Assembly: GCA_017861215.1 (NCBI GenBank)
Contig: JAGFXN010000005.1
Span: 1 to 15,460, forward strand
From: Deltaproteobacteria bacterium
GTDB lineage: Bacteria; Desulfobacterota; Desulfuromonadia; Geobacterales; DSM-12255
Reading direction: 5' to 3'
DNA length: 15,460 nt
The position numbers and the translations under genes were made by a program. Numbering within the stretch: the stretch's first letter is position 1; each line of letters opens with the position of its first letter. The notes under the pieces were generated by a model that saw only the letters and a program-made list of their open reading frames with translations, made no database searches and had not been told where the DNA came from. Of this stretch, positions 1 to 5,705 are shown piece by piece.

Positions 1-165
1 TTTGATCCGGCAACAGAAGCGGCAGTAAGGAGTTTTCAGCAGTCTGAAGGGCTTAAAGTTGACGGCAGGCCAGGAGGACAAACCCTGCTGAGACTGTACC
101 AGCGAACCGGAGGAAAATTCTCCATCTCCTCGACAGAGAGTTTGCAGACAGGAGCAACAAGATGA
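1..165 (+). CDS. gspA: GspA/ExeA-like secretion ATPase, C-terminal end (partial)
   Basis: The frame is open from the first base of the window to a TGA at 163-165, giving the last 54 residues of a longer protein. Those residues read as a peptidoglycan-binding (PG_binding_1) repeat: FDPATEAAVRSFQQ followed by GLKVDGRPG and a final helix TLLRLYQR. GspA/ExeA proteins are AAA ATPases with a C-terminal peptidoglycan-binding domain. With GspB they help insert the type II secretion secretin through the cell wall. The assignment rests on this domain plus the overlapping gspB; the ATPase part lies outside the window. The stop overlaps the gspB start (ATGA, 162-165), so the two genes are probably translationally coupled. 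Another protein ending in the same domain remains possible. Confidence 0.7.
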   Translation, partial: FDPATEAAVRSFQQSEGLKVDGRPGGQTLLRLYQRTGGKFSISSTESLQTGATR

Positions 166-737
166 GCCTGATTCTTGACGCACTCAGAAAAATGGAACTG
201 GAGCGCAAGGCAAAACGTCACGGCTCAGCAGAGATCAGAGCAGAAGTGCTCAACTATCGCGCCAGACCGCAACATCCTGAGAAGTCCTGGCTAGTGCCGG
301 TTATTGTTGCGCTGCTGCTTATTTCTTCGACAACGGCAATTTTTCTCTACGTCAGTAGTTCCGGCCCGCTGCAGACAGAAGCTGTCAGAACGACCTTTCC
401 GGTACCGGTTGTTTCCCCGCCCCAGACAGACCCTCTGGTTCTCCCCCCCGGGAAGACTGTGCCGCCGGCCGTGGTGGATAAGCCCGCTGCAGCGTCCAGA
501 CCGGCTGCGCCACAGGATGAGAGCATCCAGCCGTCCGCTGACAATCCTATCGAAGTATCAGGTATTGCCTGGCAGGAGGAGCGCGCGCTGCGACGTGCCG
601 TAATCAACGGCGCCCTGGTAGGAGAAGGCGCTGAAGTTTCCGGTGCCAAAGTTGTTGAGATCAGGGAGAATCTTGTCAGGTTCAACCGGAGCGGGAGAAC
701 CTTTGAGGTGATGTACTCTTCTGGTGCGGGGAGGTGA
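162..737 (+). CDS. gspB: General secretion pathway protein B (GspB)
   Basis: A 191-residue protein with the GspB layout. It has a short cytoplasmic start (MSLILDALRKMELERK, the usual GspB opening) and one membrane segment at about residues 43-64. A Pro/Val/Ala-rich periplasmic linker covers about 70-125. A C-terminal T2SSB-type domain of about 60 residues begins at NPIEVSGIAW and includes AVINGALVGEGAEV. GspB proteins partner GspA in assembling the type II secretion secretin through peptidoglycan. The ATG overlaps the stop of the preceding gene by 4 bp, which fixes the start and supports a gspAB operon. The gene ends 15 bp before the convergent stress-protein gene. The linker is low-complexity, as usual for the family, and nothing looks broken. 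Confidence 0.88.
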   Translation: MSLILDALRKMELERKAKRHGSAEIRAEVLNYRARPQHPEKSWLVPVIVALLLISSTTAIFLYVSSSGPLQTEAVRTTFPVPVVSPPQTDPLVLPPGKTVPPAVVDKPAAASRPAAPQDESIQPSADNPIEVSGIAWQEERALRRAVINGALVGEGAEVSGAKVVEIRENLVRFNRSGRTFEVMYSSGAGR

Positions 738-752
738 CTGGCGTCCGGACGG

Positions 753-1208
753 TTATCCCCTGATGACATAAACGGAGCATTTCGCATTTCTGACTATCCG
801 GTCGGAAACGCTGCCGAGGACCTTCCTCTTCAGAAAACCCTTGCCGGTGCTGCCGATAACGATTACATCGATCTCCTCTTTTTCTGCAAAACCGAGAAGC
901 TCATCGGCCGGATCGCCGTATGCCACCTTTATTTCCAGTGGAATGGCAGATTCTGCCGCATTTTTCTCGATAACGAAAAAAATCTTGTCGCGCAGCTCTC
1001 CCCAAGCCTCGGTTTCTGTAACCGGCTTCGGCGGCACAAAGTCGGTAAATGTTGACCGTGGCGCATTTGGCAGCACCAGCATGGCATATACCTTGCTTTT
1101 GAACTGGGCAGTATTGCCGGCAGCCAGTCGTACCGCCTCCTCGGCAGCCTTATCCGACATCGGCGAGCCATCAATAGCCACGAGAATTTTTTTTCTTAAT
1201 GAGAGCAT
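753..1208 (-). CDS. Universal stress protein, UspA family
   Basis: A 151-residue single-domain Usp protein. It opens with the usual strand KILVAIDGS (residues 7-15). It ends with the nucleotide-binding signature G-2x-G-9x-G-S, read here as GSTGKGFLKRKVLGSVS, followed by the closing strand CSVYVIRG. Because that signature is complete, this should be an ATP-binding Usp of the MJ0577 type rather than a non-binding UspA type. Usp proteins are cytoplasmic dimers made during growth arrest or stress; the exact role here cannot be read. AGAGGTG, 5 bases before the ATG, is a good ribosome-binding site. The gene diverges from the iclR-type gene across an AT-rich spacer and converges on gspB. A sigma-54-like site lies upstream at 1405-1419. 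Confidence 0.92.
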   Translation of the reverse strand: MLSLRKKILVAIDGSPMSDKAAEEAVRLAAGNTAQFKSKVYAMLVLPNAPRSTFTDFVPPKPVTETEAWGELRDKIFFVIEKNAAESAIPLEIKVAYGDPADELLGFAEKEEIDVIVIGSTGKGFLKRKVLGSVSDRIVRNAKCSVYVIRG

Positions 1209-1264
1209 GGAGCACCTCTTTCGAGCAGCATTTCTTCACTACAAATTATCCTTCTTTTTATCTA

Positions 1265-1293
1265 TTGACAACTATAAAACATTATTTTATATT
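1265..1293 (+). promoter_or_regulatory. Sigma-70 promoter candidate (distal, toward iclR-type gene)
   Basis: TTGACA at 1265-1270 and TATATT at 1288-1293 are separated by exactly 17 bp. Transcription would start near 1300, leaving about 230 nt before the regulator's ATG, so this would make either a long leader or a separate short RNA. AT-rich DNA produces such matches by chance, so confidence is moderate. Confidence 0.4.
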
Positions 1294-1404
1294 TTAGCTA
1301 CGTTCATCCTCTTAATATTTTGCACTATTTATAATTTTAATTAAACAGGCAGTCTTTACCACTTACTGCTGCCTGCATTCAATAGAACGATAGTTATCAT
1401 TCCG

Positions 1405-1419
1405 GCATTAACAGTACCA
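1405..1419 (-). promoter_or_regulatory. Sigma-54 (-24/-12) promoter candidate for the usp gene
   Basis: On the minus strand the bases read TGGTAC-N5-ATGC. The invariant GG and GC dinucleotides have the correct spacing, and 8 of 10 positions match TGGCAC-N5-TTGC. It points toward the stress-protein gene but would leave a leader of roughly 185 nt. No enhancer-binding site was identified. Confidence 0.27.
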
Positions 1420-1457
1420 CATTGGGGCGAACGTCTCAAAAATAATTTGTTTTCGAC

Positions 1458-1501
1458 CTTAAACTTCTTGACTAATTTTAAAAAAATGAGTTATGTTTAA
1501 G
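1458..1501 (+). promoter_or_regulatory. Proximal promoter of the IclR-type gene with flanking inverted repeat
   Basis: TTGACT (1468-1473) and TATGTT (1492-1497) are 18 bp apart and lie just upstream of the ribosome-binding site AGAGGT (1517-1522). A perfect 7-bp inverted repeat, CTTAAAC (1458-1464) and GTTTAAG (1495-1501), brackets the promoter, with one arm just upstream of the -35 box and the other overlapping the -10 box. IclR regulators commonly repress their own genes, so this is a candidate autoregulatory operator. That role is inference. Confidence 0.45.
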
Positions 1502-1529
1502 AGTTAGAATAAAAATAGAGGTATTTAAA

Positions 1530-2312
1530 ATGGCCAAAAAGGACAAATCCGAATATATCATTCAGGCTGTCGACCACGCCCTCGATCTCCTGGAACAGTT
1601 CCAGGGAGACGTGGATGAGCTTGGGGTTACCGAACTCAGCAAGCGGCTGAAACTTCACAAAAACAACGTTTTCAGACTGCTGGCAACTCTTGAGTCCAGA
1701 AACTACATCGAACAGAACCGGGTTACTGAAAACTACCGCCTGGGGTTAAAAACCCTTGAGCTCGGCCAGACCTTTATCAAGCAGATGGGTCTGTTACGCC
1801 AGTCACGACCTGTTCTAGAGTCTTTGGTAAAAGAATGCAACGAAACTACCTATGTTGCCATACTCAAAGAGTCTCATATTGTCTACCTTGATGTTGTGGA
1901 GACAGATCTGACCGTACGGGTTGTACCCCGGGTCGGCTCGCGCCTCCCCGCCTACTGTACCGCCGCCGGCAAGGTCCAACTCGCCTACATGACCGAAGAA
2001 GAGCTTGACCACTATCTCCCCAGCAAGGAGTTGAAAGGATACACGCCGGCAACCATCACCGATCGCGACGAGTTCAAGGCTCATCTCAAGAAGATTGCCG
2101 AGCAGGGCTACGCGGTAGACAACGAAGAAATGGATATTGGTGTCTGTTGCGTAGGCGCTCCGATTCGCGACTATACCCGCAGAATCATCGGCGCAGTCAG
2201 CATTTCCGGTCCATCAATGCGCTTTTCCAGGGAGCGGATGGAGAACGAGCTGATTCCTCTGGTAAAACGCGCCGCTGAGGACATCTCGACCAAGCTCGGT
2301 TTTCACAAGTAA
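1530..2312 (+). CDS. IclR-family transcriptional regulator
   Basis: 260 residues with the two-domain IclR layout. The N-terminal winged helix-turn-helix spans about residues 10-75 and includes VTELSKRLKLHKNNVFRLLATLESRNYIEQ, interrupted here only by normal turns. The C-terminal GAF-like effector domain (about 90-255) includes AYCTAAGKVQLAYM and the late segment DIGVCCVGAPIRD, where family members have a Cys-containing effector pocket. IclR proteins sense small acids or aromatic and central-metabolic compounds; the ligand cannot be told from sequence. There is no neighbouring catabolic operon: the usp gene diverges and coaE converges, so the target is either elsewhere or the gene itself. AGAGGT, 7 bases before the ATG, supports the start. 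A T-tailed hairpin follows the stop. Confidence 0.93.
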   Translation: MAKKDKSEYIIQAVDHALDLLEQFQGDVDELGVTELSKRLKLHKNNVFRLLATLESRNYIEQNRVTENYRLGLKTLELGQTFIKQMGLLRQSRPVLESLVKECNETTYVAILKESHIVYLDVVETDLTVRVVPRVGSRLPAYCTAAGKVQLAYMTEEELDHYLPSKELKGYTPATITDRDEFKAHLKKIAEQGYAVDNEEMDIGVCCVGAPIRDYTRRIIGAVSISGPSMRFSRERMENELIPLVKRAAEDISTKLGFHK

Positions 2313-2338
2313 CAGCGAAGACAGCATCATTCACGCTT

Positions 2339-2379
2339 GGGGAGGCATGATCACCGGATTCTGCTCCCCGCTTTTTTTT
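2339..2379 (+). terminator. Rho-independent terminator after the IclR-type gene
   Basis: GGGGAG (2339-2344) pairs perfectly with CTCCCC (2364-2369) across a 19-nt loop, followed by GC and then eight T residues (2372-2379). It lies 27 bp past the regulator's stop and before the convergent coaE. In the opposite direction no T-run follows the stem, so it serves only the plus strand. Confidence 0.8.
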
Positions 2380-2396
2380 GCTGGCTGGCCACGCCC

Positions 2397-2996
2397 TCAC
2401 TCCACCCCGAATTCAGCTCTGCACAACTCCGCCACCCTTTTCTCAAGCATTTCCGGTGTGCCGCAATTGTCGATCACGATTCTGCCCTGGGCAGCCTTCT
2501 CGTCCATCGGCAGCTGTGCGGCAAGCCGCTGCTCCGCGCCTTCCCTCGAAACACCGTCTCTGGAAACCAGCCGCTGCAGCTGCGTCTCCCGGTCAACGTA
2601 CACCACCCAGATCTCATCAACCCTGTCGGCAGCTCCTGCTTCAATCAAAAGCGGCGCCATGTAGACGGCAACAGGCTCACCCCTCCTCTGCAGCTCGGCA
2701 AGCCGCTGCTCGGCCAGAGACTTTATTGCCGGATGCAGGATTTCCTCAAGCGTTCTTCTGGCGCCGGGATCGGCAAAAACAATCTCTGCCAGAGCGGTCC
2801 GGTCAAGAGCACCGGCAGGGGTCAGAACCCGTTCGCCGAAGCGCGCTGCAATCTGCCCGAGTGCAGCTGTCCCCGGGTGAACGGCATCCCTGGCCAGCTG
2901 GTCTGCATCTATCACCGGGATACCGTGACCGGCCAGCAGCCTGGCGACCGTGCTCTTGCCGGAGGCAATCCCTCCTGTCAGCCCGATCACCCGCAT
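2397..2996 (-). CDS. coaE: Dephospho-CoA kinase
   Basis: CoaE phosphorylates the 3'-hydroxyl of dephospho-CoA with ATP, the last step of coenzyme A synthesis in the cytoplasm. The protein (199 residues from the chosen start) opens MRVIGLTGGIASGKST, an intact P-loop. It continues with the CoaE motif IPVIDADQLARDAV, in which the Asp residue is expected to be catalytic. It then shows LHPAIK and the lid/substrate region AVYMAPLLIEAGAADRVDEIWVVY; other CoaE proteins usually read DxPLLfE where this has MAPLLIE. A start 24 bases upstream is open, but it adds eight unrelated residues and overlaps the aminopeptidase gene. The chosen ATG follows that gene's stop by one base (TGA-C-ATG), which suggests translational re-initiation. 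No strong ribosome-binding site precedes either start. Confidence 0.93.
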   Translation of the reverse strand: MRVIGLTGGIASGKSTVARLLAGHGIPVIDADQLARDAVHPGTAALGQIAARFGERVLTPAGALDRTALAEIVFADPGARRTLEEILHPAIKSLAEQRLAELQRRGEPVAVYMAPLLIEAGAADRVDEIWVVYVDRETQLQRLVSRDGVSREGAEQRLAAQLPMDEKAAQGRIVIDNCGTPEMLEKRVAELCRAEFGVE

Positions 2997-2997
2997 G

Positions 2998-4128
2998 TCA
3001 AACCAGCAGCCTGCCGTCATCGAGAATGAGCGACTCTTCCCCGTCCCGGGCTACCACAACAAGGGTCGGCCGGTAGAGGACATAATCCTCATGGAACGGC
3101 GTACTGACTACGCCGCCGAAACCACTGTTATCCCCCAGGGCAACATGCACGGTGCCAAGAATCTTTTCTGCTTCCAGCACGTTGTCAGGACGGGTAGCAC
3201 GATCATTGGTGCCGATGCCGAGTTCGGCTATGTTGCGATTCCTGGCGCTTTCGGCAAACTTGCTTTCCAGCCAGAGCCGGTGGGGGTCATCACCGGATAC
3301 AGCAACGACTTCTCCCCTCCTGATCGTGAGCGAGAGCGGTGACGCCAGCTTTCTGGTAGGCGCGTATTCTATCACCATCACCCCTTCTGCCGTCCCTTCA
3401 AGAGGCGCCAGGTACACCTCGCCGGCCGGAAGGTTGCCGAAGCTTCCGGCGGCGGTCAGCAAGCCGTCATCACCTTCGGCTCGTCTCCCTTCAATGCTGA
3501 AGGTCAGCATGGTGCCCGCCGGTGTTGAGAGCCTCATCGACACCCCTCGATTCACCGTGGCGGCAAGGCGGGCGGTCAACTCTGCGAGAGCCTGCCAGTT
3601 CACAGCCATTGACGTAAAGAACATTGCCGGGTCAAAGTGGGGCAGGCTGGCGAATCTGGCCCCGGCAACATTCGCCAGCCACCGGAAACGGGTATGACTG
3701 GTGGAATTATTTGCCATGGCAACCACGACCCGGGCAACATCACCCTGGTGACGGCTGACAATCGTTTTTGCCAGATCAAGATCGTTACCGAAGGTTTTCT
3801 TGGTCAGGATTCGCTCCAAAAGAGCATCACCAGCAAGCTGCCGGACAATCTCTCCGCCGAAAACCGCCTGCCAGAGCTGAACCGGCGGTTCCACACCGGA
3901 AGCGGCAGTTGCCGGGAACGCCACGAAAGAGGTAGCGCCAAAATGCAGCTGCGCAAATTCGGCAGCAGCGCCGGCAGTCTCCAGCAGACGCTGCCGGCGA
4001 TCCCTGTCAGCTGGTGCGACTGCTTCATCGCTCCGGATCACGTCACTGAAAACAACGATCCGTTCACCCGGCCGAACACCCATATTAACTCTAAAAAGGG
4101 AGGCAAACGCCCCGTGCAGTCTCTCCAT
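2998..4128 (-). CDS. M29-family metallo-aminopeptidase (AmpS/aminopeptidase T-like)
   Basis: 376 residues matching the peptidase M29 (thermophilic aminopeptidase) family: dimeric enzymes with two metal ions that remove N-terminal residues from peptides. The C-terminal half carries the expected acidic and histidine ligands in order: GNLPAGEVYLAP (E237), AELGIGTN (E302), GTVHVALGDNSGFGG (H328) and PFHEDYVLY (H346, D348, Y349). The N-terminal part (about 1-150), with GVRPGERIVVFSD, matches the family's first domain. It is slightly shorter than the roughly 400-410 residues of classic members, mostly at the N-terminus. TGAGGT precedes the ATG at a good distance. It lies between a glycosyltransferase gene (107-bp gap) and coaE (1-bp gap). 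The peptide substrate is unknown, and a role in peptide recycling is inference. Confidence 0.85.
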   Translation of the reverse strand: MERLHGAFASLFRVNMGVRPGERIVVFSDVIRSDEAVAPADRDRRQRLLETAGAAAEFAQLHFGATSFVAFPATAASGVEPPVQLWQAVFGGEIVRQLAGDALLERILTKKTFGNDLDLAKTIVSRHQGDVARVVVAMANNSTSHTRFRWLANVAGARFASLPHFDPAMFFTSMAVNWQALAELTARLAATVNRGVSMRLSTPAGTMLTFSIEGRRAEGDDGLLTAAGSFGNLPAGEVYLAPLEGTAEGVMVIEYAPTRKLASPLSLTIRRGEVVAVSGDDPHRLWLESKFAESARNRNIAELGIGTNDRATRPDNVLEAEKILGTVHVALGDNSGFGGVVSTPFHEDYVLYRPTLVVVARDGEESLILDDGRLLV

Positions 4129-4147
4129 GAACCAACCTCACCCGAGT

Positions 4148-4177
4148 TTTATGTGACTATTTCCTGCTCCGCGGCAA
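4148..4177 (-). promoter_or_regulatory. Weak promoter candidate before the M29 aminopeptidase
   Basis: On the minus strand TTGCCG (4177-4172) and CATAAA (4153-4148) are 18 bp apart, within the 107-bp gap between the glycosyltransferase and the aminopeptidase. A small hairpin, AGCGC/GCGCT at 4186-4200, lies just upstream but lacks a T-tail. The aminopeptidase-coaE pair may therefore have its own promoter. The match is imperfect. Confidence 0.27.
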
Positions 4178-4235
4178 CAGACATCAGCGCCTTTTGCGCT
4201 GTCAGCTGCAGCTGCGCCGGCAGCGGTGTCCTCCG

Positions 4236-5222
4236 TTACCGAGCAGCAGCAGGGACAACACGATTGCCATCCTGCCAGCCGGAACCGGTCTCTGTGACTC
4301 TGCGCAGCGCTACCGGGGCAGTGTCATCCTTGCCGCCTCTGTACCGGGGCAGGAAAAGACCCACGATAAAGCCGCAGCCGTAACAGCAGTGGAGCAGAGG
4401 ATACATGAGCGGCAGTCTCAGGGCCACAGGAACCCCCGCGCCTCCTGCGGCCGTCAGCACGCTGGCCAGGAGGGCAAGCAGGTAGATACAGGCCGGCAGG
4501 GTATACCAAAAGGCGGTATAAAAAGGAATGGAGAGCAGGTAAACGACAAATAAAGCCGGGATGACTGCCTTGAAACTGAGCGAACGGGCCAGCAGCGACT
4601 GTTCGGCGCGCCCCCTGCCATAGGTCAGCATCTGCCTGATGAATGCCTTATACGTGGGCCTCTGGCTTCTGGTAACATACATATCGGGGTCGTGCAGCAG
4701 TCGCGCCCCGGAAGCAAGCAGCCTGTCAATCAGCTCATTCTCTTCATTGGGATAGAGGCGTTCATCAAGACCGCCGTTTGCCAGATAGACATCTCTTCTG
4801 AAGGCAAGATTACAGAGGATGAGCTCGCTGTCGTCCGTGTCGCGCCGCTGCCCGTAACGGCGATAGCGGTTTCTTATTGCCCCCCCTCCGAAAGCTGAGG
4901 ACAGCGCCCATGCTATTGCCTTCTGGAAAGGGGTGTCAGTTGCCGGAGTTAGCGATGGGCCACCGACAACGGCAACCGCCGGATCAGCAAAAGCCGCCGA
5001 GACGCGCTTGAGCGCATCAGCCTGTACCAGGGCGTCATCATCAAGAAAGTAGAGGATATTCCCCCGTGCCGCTGCCGCTGCCCTGTTGCGCTGCCGGCTT
5101 GGCCTGTTCCCTTCAGCAATAAGTACTTCATAAGCCGGTGAATCGCCAGCAAGCCGCTGCAGAGGCTCAAGGGCGGCAACATACCCACCCGGCTTTACCG
5201 GTATAATGATTGATATTTTCAC
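4236..5222 (-). CDS. Family 2 glycosyltransferase with C-terminal membrane segments
   Basis: A GT-A fold glycosyltransferase of about 328 residues. It starts KISIIIPVKPGG, the first strand of the family 2 nucleotide-sugar domain. It has the metal-binding acidic motif ILYFLDDDALV, the acceptor-side stretch LILCNLAFRRDVYLANGGLDE, and the acidic NEENEL motif expected near the catalytic base. After about residue 210 come hydrophobic segments (AVIPALFVVYLLSIPFYTAF, then ACIYLLALLASVL and a third near CGFIVGLFL), so the enzyme is probably anchored in the inner membrane. It should transfer a sugar to a lipid or polysaccharide; neither sugar nor acceptor can be read. The start is uncertain. I chose the GTG at 5222, directly before the conserved strand. 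A GTG at 5231 and another at 5336 are also in frame, the last adding 38 residues with no family resemblance. None has a clear ribosome-binding site. Confidence 0.85.
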   Translation of the reverse strand: MKISIIIPVKPGGYVAALEPLQRLAGDSPAYEVLIAEGNRPSRQRNRAAAAARGNILYFLDDDALVQADALKRVSAAFADPAVAVVGGPSLTPATDTPFQKAIAWALSSAFGGGAIRNRYRRYGQRRDTDDSELILCNLAFRRDVYLANGGLDERLYPNEENELIDRLLASGARLLHDPDMYVTRSQRPTYKAFIRQMLTYGRGRAEQSLLARSLSFKAVIPALFVVYLLSIPFYTAFWYTLPACIYLLALLASVLTAAGGAGVPVALRLPLMYPLLHCCYGCGFIVGLFLPRYRGGKDDTAPVALRRVTETGSGWQDGNRVVPAAAR

Positions 5223-5281
5223 ACGTTGCACAGTAGCATAGTGAGCATGACGTGACAAGTTCTCTGCCGCAAAATGGCAGT

Positions 5282-5310
5282 TTGCAGTTTCCAGCAGATC
5301 TATGTATGAT
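5282..5310 (+). promoter_or_regulatory. Promoter candidate for the GGQ-protein/mutS2 operon
   Basis: TTGCAG (5282-5287) and TATGAT (5305-5310) are 17 bp apart. The start point would fall near 5317, leaving a leader of about 26 nt that contains a GGAG element (5328-5331), 11 nt before the ATG at 5343. It lies in the divergent gap facing the glycosyltransferase gene. Confidence 0.5.
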
Positions 5311-5342
5311 GACTGCAACAAGCAGTTGGAGAACACCTTGAA

Positions 5343-5705
5343 ATGATTCAGTTTGCTGTCTCGGCAACCAAGCAGAAGCTGCTGTACGAACGCATGTCCC
5401 AGCTTGGCGTCAGCGAGAGCGAGTTTGCAGAAAAATTCATCCGCTCATCCGGTGCGGGCGGCCAGCATGTCAATAAAACCTCCACAGCGGTACATATCGT
5501 CCATCTGCCCACCGGCCTCGAAGTCAAGTGCTCGCGGGAGCGGAGCCAGTCGCTCAACCGCTTTCTGGCCCGCAGGGAACTTCTGGAGAAGATAGCCGCG
5601 CAGCTTGGCATTGCTACCAGCGGCGATCTGCAAGCTGCCCGGATCAAGCGGCAGAAGTCGCGGGCAAAAAGAAGAAGAGCCGCTGCCAGGGAAGAGTCCG
5701 CATGA
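5343..5705 (+). CDS. Stand-alone release-factor-like GGQ protein (MTRFR/C12orf65-like)
   Basis: 120 residues holding only the peptidyl-tRNA hydrolase domain of class I release factors. The core is FIRSSGAGGQHVNKTSTAV, with the catalytic GGQ at residues 39-41 (bases 5457-5465), then LPTGLEVKC and RERSQSLNR. A C-terminal tail of Lys/Arg-rich helix (about 96-115) follows. Codon-recognition domains are absent. By pattern it is closer to mitochondrial MTRFR/C12orf65 (GGQ-TNKTS, PSGIVVKC, TRS..QNR, as I recall it) than to ArfB/YaeJ. ArfB lacks that spacing and puts its tail into the mRNA channel. Expected activity is hydrolysis of peptidyl-tRNA on stalled or split ribosomes. The TGA overlaps the mutS2 ATG (ATGA, 5702-5705), so the two proteins are probably made together. 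A helper of normal termination is an alternative. Confidence 0.85.
   Translation: MIQFAVSATKQKLLYERMSQLGVSESEFAEKFIRSSGAGGQHVNKTSTAVHIVHLPTGLEVKCSRERSQSLNRFLARRELLEKIAAQLGIATSGDLQAARIKRQKSRAKRRRAAAREESA

Larger units (their letters stand above)
1209..1529. other. AT-rich divergent intergenic region
   Basis: This is the longest gene-free stretch in the window (321 bp) and is far more AT-rich than its flanks, especially 1240-1340. It separates the divergent usp and iclR-type genes. It contains a near-consensus plus-strand sigma-70 site at 1265-1293, a 7-bp inverted repeat CAGGCAG (1346-1352)/CTGCCTG (1369-1375), a minus-strand sigma-54-like site at 1405-1419, and the likely iclR-proximal promoter with a flanking inverted repeat at 1458-1501. 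I find no convincing open reading frame or T-tailed terminator within it. Confidence 0.6.

Noticed and set aside
2337..3076. Three overlapping plus-strand open frames opposite coaE
   Set aside because: They are shadows of coaE in other frames; the proteins are low-complexity with no good ribosome-binding site.
4186..4200. AGCGC-N5-GCGCT hairpin between the glycosyltransferase and aminopeptidase genes
   Set aside because: The stem is only 5 bp and no T-run follows on either strand, so it is not called a terminator.
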